This document shows, piece by piece, positions 15,045 to 23,996 of a stretch of DNA of 64,000 nt. The stretch lies in NCBI GenBank assembly GCA_040757085.1, contig JBFLXJ010000002.1:124001-188000 (forward strand), in the 5' to 3' direction. The stretch comes from Bacillota bacterium (GTDB taxonomy: Bacteria; Bacillota; Sulfobacillia; JACIYH01). Numbering within the stretch: position 1 is the first letter of the stretch; the number at the start of each line of letters is the position of its first letter. The notes beneath the pieces are model-generated. The model had not been told where the DNA came from, made no database searches, and worked only from the letters and a program-made list of their open reading frames with translations. Made by a program: the position numbers and the translations under genes.

Positions 15045-16742
15045 CTAGAACAGGCCGACCACCCGGCCCTCTTCGTCGATGTCCACCTTCTGGCCGGCGG
15101 GCTCGCTGGGGAGACCCGGCATGGTGCTCATCTCGCCCAGCAACGGATAGAGGAAGCCCGCACCCACCGAGGCCCGCACTTCGCGGACGGTGACGCGGAA
15201 TCCGCGCGGACGCCCCTTGAGGTTGGGATCGGCGCTGAGGGAAAGGTGGGTCTTGGCCATGCAGATGGGGAGCTTGTCGTACCCCAGGCTGGTGTACAGC
15301 TTGATCTGCTGCTCTGCCTTCGGGAGATAGTCCACCCCGTCGGCCCCGTACACCCGGGTGGCGATGATCTCGATCTTCTCCTTGATGGGGATGTCCAGGG
15401 GGTACAGGTGGTGGAAGTTGCTGGGCTGCTCGCAGGCCTTCACCACCGCGCGGGCCAGGTCTTCGCCGCCGGCACCGCCCTTGGCCCACACCTCGCTCAC
15501 CACGGCGCCGGAGGCACCGGCCGCCAGGGCCTTCTGCCTGATCAGCTCGATCTCCTCGTCCCGGTCGGTCGTCATGCGGTTGATGGCCACCACGGCCGGG
15601 ATCCCGTGCATGAGCACGTTCTCGATCTGCTTCTCCAGGTTCTCGCAGCCTTTCTCGAGGGCGGGCATGTTCTCTTTGGCGATGACCTCGGGATCCATCG
15701 GTCGCCCGGGCCGCACCTTGAAGGCACCGCCGTGCATTTTCAGGGCCCGCACCGTACACACGACCACGGCCGCGTTGAGCTTGAGGCCGCTGTACCGGCA
15801 CTTGATGTTGAACATCTTCTCCGCGCCGATGTCGGCACCGAACCCGGACTCCGTGACCACATAGTCCGCCAGCTTGAGCGCGATCTGGTCGGCCAGGATG
15901 GAGTTGTTACCGTGGGCGATGTTCGCGAACGGCCCAGCGTGCACGAACACGGGGGTGTTCTCCAGGGTCTGGATGAGGTTGGGCTTGATGGCGTCCCTGA
16001 GCAGGACGGTCATGGCACCCGCGCACTTTAAGTCTTCCGCCGTCACCGGCTTACCCTCGGGGGTGTAACCTACCACGATGCGGGCCAGGCGCTGGCGCAG
16101 GTCCTTGAGCCCGGTGGTCAGGGCCAGGATGGCCATCACCTCGGACGCCACCGCGATATCGAACCCCGTCTCCCGCGGGTATCCGTTCTCCTTGCCACCC
16201 AGGCCGATGATGATTTTGCGCAAGGCCCGGTCGGACACGTCCACCACCCGCGGCCAGGTGATGGAAAATGGGTCTATGTTCAACTTGTTGCCGTGCAGGA
16301 TGTGGGCGTCGATGAACGCCGCCAGCAGGTTGTGGGCCAGGGCCACGGCGTGCGTGTCGCCGGTGAAATGGAGGTTGAAGTCCTCCATGGGCACGCACTG
16401 GGAATACCCCCCGCCTGCGGCCCCTCCCTTAATGCCGAACACCGGGCCCAGAGACGGCTGCCGGATGCAGTTGATAGTCCGGTAACCGATTCGGTTCAGA
16501 GCCTGGCCCAGGCCGATGGTGGTGACCGTCTTGCCCTCGCCCAAGGGAGTGGGAGTGATGGCGGTTACGGTGACGTACTTGCCGTTCGGCCTGCCTTCCA
16601 GTCTCTTGAGCACGTCCAGGGAAACCTTGCACTTGTACTTACCGTACAGCTCGATTTCGTCCTCTTCCAGGCCCATCTCCCGCGCGATTTCCACGATGGG
16701 CTTCATCTTGGCTTCCTGGGCAATTTCGATGTCGCTCTTCAC
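15045..16742 (-). CDS. fhs: Formate-tetrahydrofolate ligase (10-formyl-THF synthetase)
   Basis: 565 aa, complete. The P-loop TPTPLGEGKTVTT is near residue 64-76 and the PSLGPVFGIKGGAAGGG and GNNSILADQIAL segments are standard. Catalyses formate + ATP + THF = 10-formyl-THF + ADP + Pi. As last gene of a histidine-degradation operon it probably runs backwards, making ATP and formate from the one-carbon unit released by FtcD and FchA (inference; as known in purine- and histidine-fermenting clostridia). GTG start with AAGGGGGG 7 nt upstream. Methenyl-THF cyclohydrolase, needed in between, is not in the window. Confidence 0.96.
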   Translation of the reverse strand: MKSDIEIAQEAKMKPIVEIAREMGLEEDEIELYGKYKCKVSLDVLKRLEGRPNGKYVTVTAITPTPLGEGKTVTTIGLGQALNRIGYRTINCIRQPSLGPVFGIKGGAAGGGYSQCVPMEDFNLHFTGDTHAVALAHNLLAAFIDAHILHGNKLNIDPFSITWPRVVDVSDRALRKIIIGLGGKENGYPRETGFDIAVASEVMAILALTTGLKDLRQRLARIVVGYTPEGKPVTAEDLKCAGAMTVLLRDAIKPNLIQTLENTPVFVHAGPFANIAHGNNSILADQIALKLADYVVTESGFGADIGAEKMFNIKCRYSGLKLNAAVVVCTVRALKMHGGAFKVRPGRPMDPEVIAKENMPALEKGCENLEKQIENVLMHGIPAVVAINRMTTDRDEEIELIRQKALAAGASGAVVSEVWAKGGAGGEDLARAVVKACEQPSNFHHLYPLDIPIKEKIEIIATRVYGADGVDYLPKAEQQIKLYTSLGYDKLPICMAKTHLSLSADPNLKGRPRGFRVTVREVRASVGAGFLYPLLGEMSTMPGLPSEPAGQKVDIDEEGRVVGLF

Positions 16743-16754
16743 CTGAGTCCCCCC

Positions 16755-17384
16755 TTAGACCCCCGGTAGTCCGTCCTGTAACCCGGAAAACACCGCATCG
16801 ACAAGCTTGGCACTCTCCCCTGCCCTTGCTCTGAGCTCCGTCACCTCCCATGCCGTCTCCCGCACGAATTCCCGATCCTTCAAAGCGGCCAGGTTCACCA
16901 GAACGTTGAGGGCAGCCCCCTCCAAGGCAGCACGGGCCATCAGCAGGGCTACGGCAGCGTCCGTGCGGGCACTGCTGATACCCCGTTCCACCGCCATGCG
17001 GGCCAGGTCCATCACCTCCACCGACCGGCGCGCCACCTCGAGAGGTATCACGGCTGCCTGCCGGAGGGCCGACTGGATCGCTCCCGACCGCCCGGCATCA
17101 GTCTTCGGCAGACGGTAGGCAGACATCACCTCCAGAAAAGCTTCCGTGTCGCGATCCACCAGGGTCGCCAGCTCCCGGGACAGCATTCCCGCCCTGTCCA
17201 GGGTGTCACGCAAATCGGCAGCTTCCTGCCCCTTCCTGGCCACGGTGATGCGTGCGACCATGGCCACCAGAGCCGCGGCCTGAGCCCCTGCCAGTGCAGC
17301 CACCGCCCCGCCCCCAGGGGCAGGAGCATCCGAACCGAGCCGCTCCAGAAACTCGCACACCGCCAGGTCACGCAAATTTTCCAA
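16755..17384 (-). CDS. fchA: Formimidoyl-THF cyclodeaminase (FchA)
   Basis: 209 aa from a TTG at 17384, six nt after GGAGGG; this gives the normal length for a stand-alone cyclodeaminase (FTCD C-domain, PF04961). The signature APAPGGGAVAALAGAQAAALVAMVA is present (positions about 18-42). Converts 5-formimino-THF to 5,10-methenyl-THF and ammonia. It lies 12 nt upstream of fhs. The enzyme is split from the transferase (ftcD), as in clostridia rather than mammals. Confidence 0.92.
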   Translation of the reverse strand: MENLRDLAVCEFLERLGSDAPAPGGGAVAALAGAQAAALVAMVARITVARKGQEAADLRDTLDRAGMLSRELATLVDRDTEAFLEVMSAYRLPKTDAGRSGAIQSALRQAAVIPLEVARRSVEVMDLARMAVERGISSARTDAAVALLMARAALEGAALNVLVNLAALKDREFVRETAWEVTELRARAGESAKLVDAVFSGLQDGLPGV

Positions 17385-17398
17385 ACCCGACCCTCCAG

Positions 17399-17608
17399 TC
17401 ACCCGCCCCGGCACGCCCGGGCCGAAATCATCCCCACCAGGAATATCAGGAACAGCAGAGCCCAGTCCCGCCATCCCACCCGCCGCTGCCCGCCACGCTC
17501 GGCCGCCCGGGACTCCGGCTGCTCGGCAGGCATCGCCTCCGCAGCGGGCCCTGGTGGTTCGGCCGGTGTCGCCTCGCCTCTGCGCGGCTCCGGCGTATGA
17601 CCTTCCAT
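17399..17608 (-). CDS. Small Pro/Ala/Glu-rich single-pass membrane protein
   Basis: 69 aa. The first 45 residues are rich in Pro, Glu and Arg; a single membrane helix (WALLFLIFLVGMISARA, about 48-64) follows, with a short C-terminus. It fits tightly between hutI (5-nt gap) and fchA (14-nt gap), so it is probably translated. No family recognised. Perhaps a membrane-anchoring or transporter-accessory peptide of the histidine operon, but nothing in the sequence shows this. Confidence 0.5.
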   Translation of the reverse strand: MEGHTPEPRRGEATPAEPPGPAAEAMPAEQPESRAAERGGQRRVGWRDWALLFLIFLVGMISARACRGG

Positions 17609-17612
17609 GGGG

Positions 17613-18917
17613 TCACCCCCTCTGCAGGGCCAGCACCTGGCCTTCCCTCACCACTACCTTGCCCTTCTTGATCACCCAGGTCACGGGGGCACCCCCCATC
17701 CGGTAGGGGATGTGCTCGTACCCGGGCACACCGAACACCACCAGGTCCGCCTGCTTCCCCTCCTCCAGAGATCCCAGGTCCTCGCCCCGGCCCAGTGCCC
17801 AGGCGGCGTTGGCGGTGACGGCCACCACAACCTCCTCGGGCTCCAGCCCCATGCCCACGCACGCCAGCCCCATCACGAGGGGAAGGGAGGCGATGGGACA
17901 GGTGCCGGGGTTGAAATCCGTGGCCAGGGCGACCGGTACCCCCGCCTGGATCATGTCCCGGGCCGGCGCGTAGGGCTTGCCCAGGAATAAGGCTGTGCCG
18001 GGCAGGAGGACGGCCACCACCCCTGCCTCCGCCATCCGCTTCCAGCCCTCCGGGCGGGAACGGAGCAGGTGATCCGCCGAAGCAGCCCCCAGTTCCGCCG
18101 CCAACTCAGCACCCCCCAGGGGGGCCAGTTCGTCGGCGTGCAACCGCACGCCCAGCCCCAGTTCCCGGGCGGTGGTGAGGATGCGGCGTGTCTGCTCCAG
18201 GCTGAACACGCCCTGGTCGCAGAACACGTCCACGAAACGCGCGAGGCCCTGCCGGGCTACTTCCGGCAGCATGACACGGACGATATGTTCTACGTACCCA
18301 TCGGCATTTCCTCTGTATTCCGGCGGCACGGCGTGGGCGCCCAGGAAAGTGGGAACTATCTCAATCGGCTGAGTTTGCGCCACGCGGGCTATCACGGCAA
18401 GGAGTTTATGTTCGTCGGGCCAGGAGAGACCGTAGCCGCTCTTCACCTCCGCAGTCGTCACCCCGCAGAGGAGCATGGCGCGCAGCCGTTCCTCCAGGAG
18501 CCGGGCCAGCTCGTCGGCCGGGGCAGCCCGGGTGGCCCGCACCGTGGAGAGTATCCCACCCCCAGCCTCCAGGATCTCCAGGTACGCCACCCCGCGCAGG
18601 CGCAGGCGAAACTCATCGGCCCTCCAGCCGGCAAACAAGGCGTGGGTGTGGGGATCCACCAGCCCGGGCAAAACCGTGCCCCCCGCGGCATCCACCACGG
18701 TCGCCCCCGGCTCCAGCTCGACCCGGCGCCTCAGCTCCCCCTCTTCCCCCACGCCCACTATACGACCCCGGTAAGCCGCCACCGCCCCCCCGGGGATGGC
18801 TCCCACCTGCCTCATGGCCTCCCCCCGGCGGGGTCCGGCAGGTACTCCCGGGGGAAGAGCAACCGTAACTACCTGGGCCGCCCCCACCACCAGCAGGTCA
18901 GCTTTCTCGCGCGGCAT
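17613..18917 (-). CDS. hutI: Imidazolonepropionase HutI
   Basis: 434 aa from the ATG at 18917; the frame extends 64 codons upstream but that part lies inside ftcD and lacks similarity. Metal ligands of the amidohydrolase barrel are visible: PHTHALFAG (HxH), LHADEL and ATDFNPGTCP (Asp). The FLGAHAVPPEY segment is specific for HutI. Hydrolyses 4-imidazolone-5-propanoate to N-formimino-L-glutamate, the substrate of FtcD. The start overlaps the ftcD end by 20 bp. Confidence 0.95.
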   Translation of the reverse strand: MPREKADLLVVGAAQVVTVALPPGVPAGPRRGEAMRQVGAIPGGAVAAYRGRIVGVGEEGELRRRVELEPGATVVDAAGGTVLPGLVDPHTHALFAGWRADEFRLRLRGVAYLEILEAGGGILSTVRATRAAPADELARLLEERLRAMLLCGVTTAEVKSGYGLSWPDEHKLLAVIARVAQTQPIEIVPTFLGAHAVPPEYRGNADGYVEHIVRVMLPEVARQGLARFVDVFCDQGVFSLEQTRRILTTARELGLGVRLHADELAPLGGAELAAELGAASADHLLRSRPEGWKRMAEAGVVAVLLPGTALFLGKPYAPARDMIQAGVPVALATDFNPGTCPIASLPLVMGLACVGMGLEPEEVVVAVTANAAWALGRGEDLGSLEEGKQADLVVFGVPGYEHIPYRMGGAPVTWVIKKGKVVVREGQVLALQRG

Positions 18918-19803
18918 TCCACAGACGCACCTCCAGCATCTGATCCACCTTGAGGTCGGGGGCACACAGGAAGTGGCGCACCACATCCAGCAGGGCTTCC
19001 GCCGGTGCCAGTCCCACCAGTTCCGAGCCGGCCACCCTCGTACCGTGACGTCGGGCTTCCTCCTCCACCCGGAGGTAGACGGCGGGAAGGGAGGTGCGCC
19101 GGTAATCAAGGAGGTTCATGGAAACCTGTACACCGCCGTCGTCCCGGCGCAGGCCCAGGGCCTGCACGGCCGGAAGTCCCCCGCCCGACTCCCGCACGGC
19201 CCGGGCGATGGATCGGGCCACCCCCAGGTCGGTTGAATCCAGGTTGACGTTGAACGCGATCAGGAAGGGCCGCGCTCCCACCGCCACGGCTCCGGCCCGG
19301 GGATGCAGGCGGGCAGGCCCGAAATCGGGGTGCCGCTCCGGCAGAGAGATGGCTTCCTTCAGACCTTCGTACTCTCCCCGGCGGACGTCCGCCAGGCGCA
19401 CCCGGTCGGGACGGGTAGCGGCGGCCCCGTAAAGGTAGACGGGGATACCCAGTTCCTCGCCTATCCGTTTCCCCAGCTCCCGCGCCCAGACAACGCACTC
19501 CTCCAGGCTTGTCCCCCGCAGGGGGACCAGGGGGATGACATCCGTGGCGCCGATGCGGGGATGCTCGCCCCGATGCTGCTCCATGTCGATGAGGCGGGCC
19601 GCCGACCGGCAGGCAGAGAATGCCGCCTCCAGCACCTGCTCGGGAACGCCCGCCACCGTGACCACGCTGCGGTTGTGGGCGGCATCGGAGTGCACGTCCA
19701 GCACCGTCACTCCCTGGCCCCGCATGGCCTGCACGATCTCTGCCACCACTTCCGGACGGCGCCCCTCGCTGAAGTTGGGCACGCACTCGATGAGCCTGTC
19801 CAC
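18898..19803 (-). CDS. ftcD: Glutamate formimidoyltransferase
   Basis: 301 aa, stand-alone formiminotransferase (N- plus central domain). The N-terminus LIECVPNFSEGRRPEVV, DVHSDAAHNRSVVT and EHPRIGATDVIPLVP motifs are diagnostic. Transfers the formimino group from N-formimino-glutamate to THF, giving glutamate and 5-formimino-THF for FchA. GTG start with AAGGGGG 8 nt upstream; a GC hairpin lies just before the ribosome site. Confidence 0.95.
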   Translation of the reverse strand: MDRLIECVPNFSEGRRPEVVAEIVQAMRGQGVTVLDVHSDAAHNRSVVTVAGVPEQVLEAAFSACRSAARLIDMEQHRGEHPRIGATDVIPLVPLRGTSLEECVVWARELGKRIGEELGIPVYLYGAAATRPDRVRLADVRRGEYEGLKEAISLPERHPDFGPARLHPRAGAVAVGARPFLIAFNVNLDSTDLGVARSIARAVRESGGGLPAVQALGLRRDDGGVQVSMNLLDYRRTSLPAVYLRVEEEARRHGTRVAGSELVGLAPAEALLDVVRHFLCAPDLKVDQMLEVRLWNAARES

Positions 19804-19825
19804 CTAAAATCCCCCTTCCCATAGC

Positions 19826-19849
19826 GGGGGGCCAGGCGGGCGGCCCCCC
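19826..19849 (-). other. GC hairpin in the ftcD leader
   Basis: Perfect 8-bp inverted repeat GGGGGGCC/GGCCCCCC with an 8-nt loop, in the 123-nt gap between the propeller gene and ftcD and about 20 nt upstream of the ftcD start. It has no T-run, so it is more likely an mRNA stabiliser or partial attenuator than a terminator. Confidence 0.4.
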
Positions 19850-19926
19850 CAGCCTGCCCGACGATGCTGCCTGCGCCTGCCCGCTGGGTGCGGTGTCGCC
19901 GGCGCGCTCTGAGGCCAGCGCCAGGA

Positions 19927-20973
19927 CTAGCGACGCCAGCGCCAACGCAACACCTGACGCAACCGGTAGGCCTCCAGGCTGAGACCTTCTTCACGGGCGC
20001 ACAGGAAGTAGACGTCGCCGCGCGGGCTTACCCTGACAAACCTCTTCAGGCGCGCGTGACCCGTGGTGGGAATGTCGAGCACCTGCACCAGTTGACCCTT
20101 GCGGTCAAACCGGTGCAGGCCCGCAGGCTCGCCCCCGTAGAGGAGGTAGTACAGGTAACCCTTGCCGTCCACCCCCACCAGGGATCCCTCTCCGATAAAC
20201 GTCCCCGTACGCAACTCTACCTGGCCCCAGGGCTCGAGCCGGGGCGACAGCACCTGCACCCGGCGCACGAAGCCGTCCGGGGAGTGCAGGTCAAGGTAAA
20301 GGCAGCCGTCGGGCGCCACCACCGTCCCCCGCACCGCTTCCGAGATCACACCTTCCGTGTCCTCCCGTACCCCCGAGACGCTCACCAGTACGGACGCCAG
20401 GGTCCGGCGGGCCTCACCCCGGCCCTTCAGGAAGCTTACCCGCCTGAAGAAACCGGTGGTGGTCCACCCGGCCTCCTGCACGAAGACGGACTTCTCCCCA
20501 ACGGCCAGTTCTTCTATCAGGTAGACATCTACTCCTTCCGGCCGCATGGCCTCCCGCCCCGCCACGCTTCCGCCTGCATCCAGCCACACCAGTTCGCCCT
20601 TTACGTTGTCGGCCAGGTACACGGTGCCCCCGGGCGACACGGCCACGTCATCGTAGCCCATCCCATCGAGCGGAATGGTAGCCGCCAGTTCTCCGTTATG
20701 GCCCAGCACCAGGACGCGCTGGTTGAACGTATCGAGCAAGAGGATGCGACCGTCCGGGTGAAGTGCAAACGAACGGGGCCCGTACCACTGACCATCCTTG
20801 CCCTCCGCCCGCCCAACCTGGCCCGCTTCCTTCCCCCATGGCGCCCGCCAGATCACCCCGTGCTCGTAGCGACCGGCCCGCTCCGGACCGCCGGCGGCCA
20901 GCACACCCGCCACCAGCGCCAGGAGCATGACCGCCACCGTGCATCCTGACCCCCGCGGCCTCCTGCCCGTCAT
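19927..20973 (-). CDS. Exported NHL/beta-propeller-like protein
   Basis: 348 aa from the ATG at 20973 (GAGAGGTGA 5 nt upstream). An N-terminal membrane or signal segment (TVAVMLLALVAGVLAAG) is followed by repeated blades of the type FALHPDGRILLLDTFNQRVLVLGHNG, VAVSPGGTVYLADN and VSPRGDVYFLCA: an NHL-like propeller of about six blades (positions about 55-330). It sits inside the histidine operon between hutH and ftcD, an unusual place. No catalytic residues recognised; perhaps a surface or periplasmic binding protein. Confidence 0.7.
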   Translation of the reverse strand: MTGRRPRGSGCTVAVMLLALVAGVLAAGGPERAGRYEHGVIWRAPWGKEAGQVGRAEGKDGQWYGPRSFALHPDGRILLLDTFNQRVLVLGHNGELAATIPLDGMGYDDVAVSPGGTVYLADNVKGELVWLDAGGSVAGREAMRPEGVDVYLIEELAVGEKSVFVQEAGWTTTGFFRRVSFLKGRGEARRTLASVLVSVSGVREDTEGVISEAVRGTVVAPDGCLYLDLHSPDGFVRRVQVLSPRLEPWGQVELRTGTFIGEGSLVGVDGKGYLYYLLYGGEPAGLHRFDRKGQLVQVLDIPTTGHARLKRFVRVSPRGDVYFLCAREEGLSLEAYRLRQVLRWRWRR

Positions 20974-21132
20974 GCCGGTCACCTCTCGCCCTAGACGTAT
21001 GCCCGGGCGAGTCTCCATAGAAGAGAAGTGCCGGCGCGCACCGCAGTGTGCACCACGCAGGCCAATTCCGACAACACGCCAGCAGCCTGCGGGGGCAAGT
21101 ACCGGAGCAGAACCCGCCGGGCCGGCCAGCCG

Positions 21133-22659
21133 TCACGCCAGCGGCCCTACTGCCTCCTCGGCCACTCGCAGGATCTCGCCTGCGGAAACCAGTTCCTTCA
21201 GCCGAGACAGGTCCGGCGCAGGGGGACGGTCTTCGTCGAGCGGAGGGACATACCGGCGGATGTGCTGCCAGACGGGGGCTGTACCGGCCCCCAGCCCCTG
21301 CGGTCCCAGAAACTCCACGGCCTGGGCAGCCGCCAGCAACTCTGCCGCCAGGATCCATTCCACGTTGTCCAGCACCCGCCGGGCTTTGCGGGCCGCCCAG
21401 GGACCCATGGAGACGTGGTCTTCCTGCCCGGCCGAGGTGGGGATGGAGTCCACGCTGGCGGGGTGAGCCAAGGTCTTGTTCTCGGAAACCAGGGCGGCTG
21501 CAGTGTACTGCACCAGCATGAGGCCCGAACACAGCCCTCCCGATTTGGTGAGGAAGGCGGGAAGGCCACTCTGGCCGGGGTTGAGCAGCCGCTCGAGCCG
21601 GCGCTCGGAAATGGTCCCGAAGGTTGACAGGGCGATGGCGGCGTAGTCCAGGGCCATCGCCACCGGCTGACCGTGGAAATTACCGCCCGAGATCACCAGG
21701 CGTTCGTCGGGAAACACCAGGGGATTATCGGTGGCGGAATTGATCTCGCGTTCCAGCACTTCTGCCAGGTGGGCCAGGGCGTCCCGGCAGGCCCCGTGCA
21801 CCTGGGGGATGCAGCGCAGGGAATAGGCGTCGTGCACCCGGGCTTCCCCCGGGGCCGTGACCAGCCTGCTGCCCTCGGTGAGCCTGCGCAGGTTGCGGGC
21901 CACCTCCTCCTGGCCCGGGTGGGGACGCGCCACCTGCACCAGGGGGTGGAACGGGGCGATCTGACCTCGCAGTGCCTCCAGGCTGAGAGCAGCGGCAACG
22001 TCCGCCACACCCGCGAGCCGGCGTGCCTCACTCACCAGCAGGCAGCCCAGGGCACTCATCACCTGGGTCCCGTTGATGAGGGCCAGTCCTTCCTTGGCCC
22101 CCAGTGCCACCGGCTCTATGCCGGCCCGACGCAGCGCTTCCCCTCCCGGCAACCTCTCCCCGTGGTAAAACGCCTCACCCTCTCCAATGAGCACCAGGGC
22201 CACGTGGGCCAGGGGAGCCAGGTCGCCGCTGGCACCCACCGATCCCTTTTCCGGCACCACGGGGTGCACGCGCCGGTTAATCATCTGCACCAGGGTTTCC
22301 AGTACCTCGAGGCGGATGCCCGAGTAGCCCTTGAGCAAAGCGTTCACCCGCAAGGTCATGGCAGCCCGCACCACGTCCTCGGGGAGGGGATCGCCCACCC
22401 CAGCCGCATGGCTGCGGATGAGGTTGCGCTGCAGGGCAGCGGCCTGTGAGGGGGAAACCACCACATCGGCTAACCGCCCGAACCCGGTAGTAACCCCGTA
22501 GACCACCTCTCCCTCAACCAGGAGGCGTTCCACCTCCTCCCGCGCCGCCTTCACCCGGCGGGCCGCTTCCTCGCCCACCTTGACCTTCCAGCCTCGCCGG
22601 GCCACACCCTCCACTTCGAGCACTGTCAGGGTAGACCCGGTGAGCACCACAGTGTCCAC
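21133..22659 (-). CDS. hutH: Histidine ammonia-lyase
   Basis: 508 aa, full length. The MIO prosthetic group precursor ASG is at 143-145 (GSVGASGDLAPLAHVAL); VYGVTTGFG near 53-60 supplies the conserved catalytic Tyr, and QDHVSM-type segment (here QEDHVSMGPWAARK) is present. Deaminates L-histidine to urocanate, first step of the route continued by HutI, FtcD, FchA and Fhs. Urocanase (hutU) is absent from the window. GTG start. A cre-like site lies 33 bp upstream. Confidence 0.96.
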   Translation of the reverse strand: MDTVVLTGSTLTVLEVEGVARRGWKVKVGEEAARRVKAAREEVERLLVEGEVVYGVTTGFGRLADVVVSPSQAAALQRNLIRSHAAGVGDPLPEDVVRAAMTLRVNALLKGYSGIRLEVLETLVQMINRRVHPVVPEKGSVGASGDLAPLAHVALVLIGEGEAFYHGERLPGGEALRRAGIEPVALGAKEGLALINGTQVMSALGCLLVSEARRLAGVADVAAALSLEALRGQIAPFHPLVQVARPHPGQEEVARNLRRLTEGSRLVTAPGEARVHDAYSLRCIPQVHGACRDALAHLAEVLEREINSATDNPLVFPDERLVISGGNFHGQPVAMALDYAAIALSTFGTISERRLERLLNPGQSGLPAFLTKSGGLCSGLMLVQYTAAALVSENKTLAHPASVDSIPTSAGQEDHVSMGPWAARKARRVLDNVEWILAAELLAAAQAVEFLGPQGLGAGTAPVWQHIRRYVPPLDEDRPPAPDLSRLKELVSAGEILRVAEEAVGPLA

Positions 22660-22691
22660 GCCGCTTCCACGCCCCCCTCACGTTTTGGAGC

Positions 22692-22705
22692 CGTAAACGC
22701 TTTCG
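22692..22705 (-). promoter_or_regulatory. cre-like catabolite-repression site before hutH
   Basis: The minus strand reads CGAAAGCGTTTACG, close to the pseudo-palindromic cre consensus for CcpA (WTGNAANCGNWNNCW); the outermost T and A are replaced. hut operons of Bacillus are CcpA-controlled, so the place makes sense. Another LacI-type protein could bind the same pattern. Confidence 0.35.
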
Positions 22706-22730
22706 GTACCCCGCCGCGCAATCCCTGCCT

Positions 22731-23996
22731 TCAACGGGGCAACACGGTCGACAGGGCACCCAGTTCGGGCTGCAGGGCCTGCTCCAGGTACAGGGCAACG
22801 TCGCCTGCCTCCACCTGCTGCAATGTCCGGTAGTAATCTTCCAGGGACAACCCGTAAAAGTGCAGGTCCGGCACCAGGTAAGCAGGGGCGTCCAGGGAGT
22901 CAAAGAATGACACAAACTGCCCCAGGGCAGCGCGCCGGCACCGCTCCAGATCGCGGTCGCTCCAGTTGCGCCGGGCTGAGAATATGCCTTCCCGCAGGCG
23001 GTCGCCCAGCCGCCCGGGATCGGGGGTGCGCCCCATAAATACGGTAAAAGCCCAGTCGCGCCCGCATGCGTAGCTGGCGGCGAAGGAATCGTCGATCAGT
23101 CCCTCCTGGTACAACTGGTGGAAGAGATCCGATCCCCTCCCCAGCACGATCTCGAGCGCCATCTCCCCCGCCACCCGCCGCCTCAGGTCGCCACCCCCGG
23201 GGAAAGCGGGGTCCCGAAATCCCAGTGCCAGCAGGGGAACGGCCACCGCCATACGCTGTTCCGCATTCCTTTCTTCCAGCTCACCGTGATCGGGGACTCC
23301 CACCCTGCGGAACCCGGGGGCGGGACCCGGCCGGCGTCCCCCCACGTGACGGTCCACGTGATCGAGGACCTGCCCCGGGTCCAGGTCACCGGCCACGTAG
23401 AGGACCAGATTTGAGGGGTGATAGAAATTGCGGTAGCACAAATCCAGGTGCTCGAAGGTAATCTCCCGGATCGACTCCAGGGACCCCGCCACGTCCTCCC
23501 GCACCGGATGCCGCCGGTAGAGAAGACGCCTGAGGTTGTGCATGACAGTGCGGTGGGGGCTGTCCAGGCCCATGCGGATTTCCTGTTCTATGATGGGCTT
23601 CTCCTTTTCCACTCCCGCCGGGGTGAAGCGAGCCTCCTGCACAAACCCCAGCAGGAGGTCAAGTGCCTCCCAGAACGCGTCAGCACAGGAGAACAGGTAG
23701 CTGGTTACCTCGTACGAAGTGTAAGCGTTGGCCGAAGCGCCCAGGCGGGCAAAGCGGTCGAGGACCGGAGAGTCGGGATCCTCGAACATCTTGTGCTCCA
23801 GGAAATGAGCCACGCCCGCGGGGACGGTGTACTTCCGCCCCTCGGCAGACACGAAGTGCAGGTCCACCGACCCGAAACCGGCGGTCAGGCTCGCGTATTT
23901 GCGCACGAACCCCGGGCGCGGCAATATGTACACGCTGAGGTCGTCTTCCCAGCGGTGGTAGACAATCCTTTCCCCCAGATCCGCCAGGGTCCTCAC
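22731..23996 (-). CDS. M16-family zinc peptidase, active partner (YmfH-like)
   Basis: 421 aa. The inverted zinc motif HFLEH (GVAHFLEHKMFED, near residue 64-76) and the distal Glu in EKPIIEQEI are present, so this is the catalytic subunit of a pitrilysin-like pair. The rest matches the two-domain M16 clamshell (RNFYHPSNLVLYVAGDLDP). It overlaps the inactive partner gene by 4 bp. Cleaves short peptides in a closed chamber; substrate unknown. Confidence 0.92.
   Translation of the reverse strand: MRTLADLGERIVYHRWEDDLSVYILPRPGFVRKYASLTAGFGSVDLHFVSAEGRKYTVPAGVAHFLEHKMFEDPDSPVLDRFARLGASANAYTSYEVTSYLFSCADAFWEALDLLLGFVQEARFTPAGVEKEKPIIEQEIRMGLDSPHRTVMHNLRRLLYRRHPVREDVAGSLESIREITFEHLDLCYRNFYHPSNLVLYVAGDLDPGQVLDHVDRHVGGRRPGPAPGFRRVGVPDHGELEERNAEQRMAVAVPLLALGFRDPAFPGGGDLRRRVAGEMALEIVLGRGSDLFHQLYQEGLIDDSFAASYACGRDWAFTVFMGRTPDPGRLGDRLREGIFSARRNWSDRDLERCRRAALGQFVSFFDSLDAPAYLVPDLHFYGLSLEDYYRTLQQVEAGDVALYLEQALQPELGALSTVLPR

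Noticed and set aside
18918-19109. N-terminal extension of HutI by 64 codons
   Set aside because: It lies within ftcD, has a Trp/Cys/Arg-rich antisense-like composition and no similarity; the ATG at 18917 gives normal HutI length.
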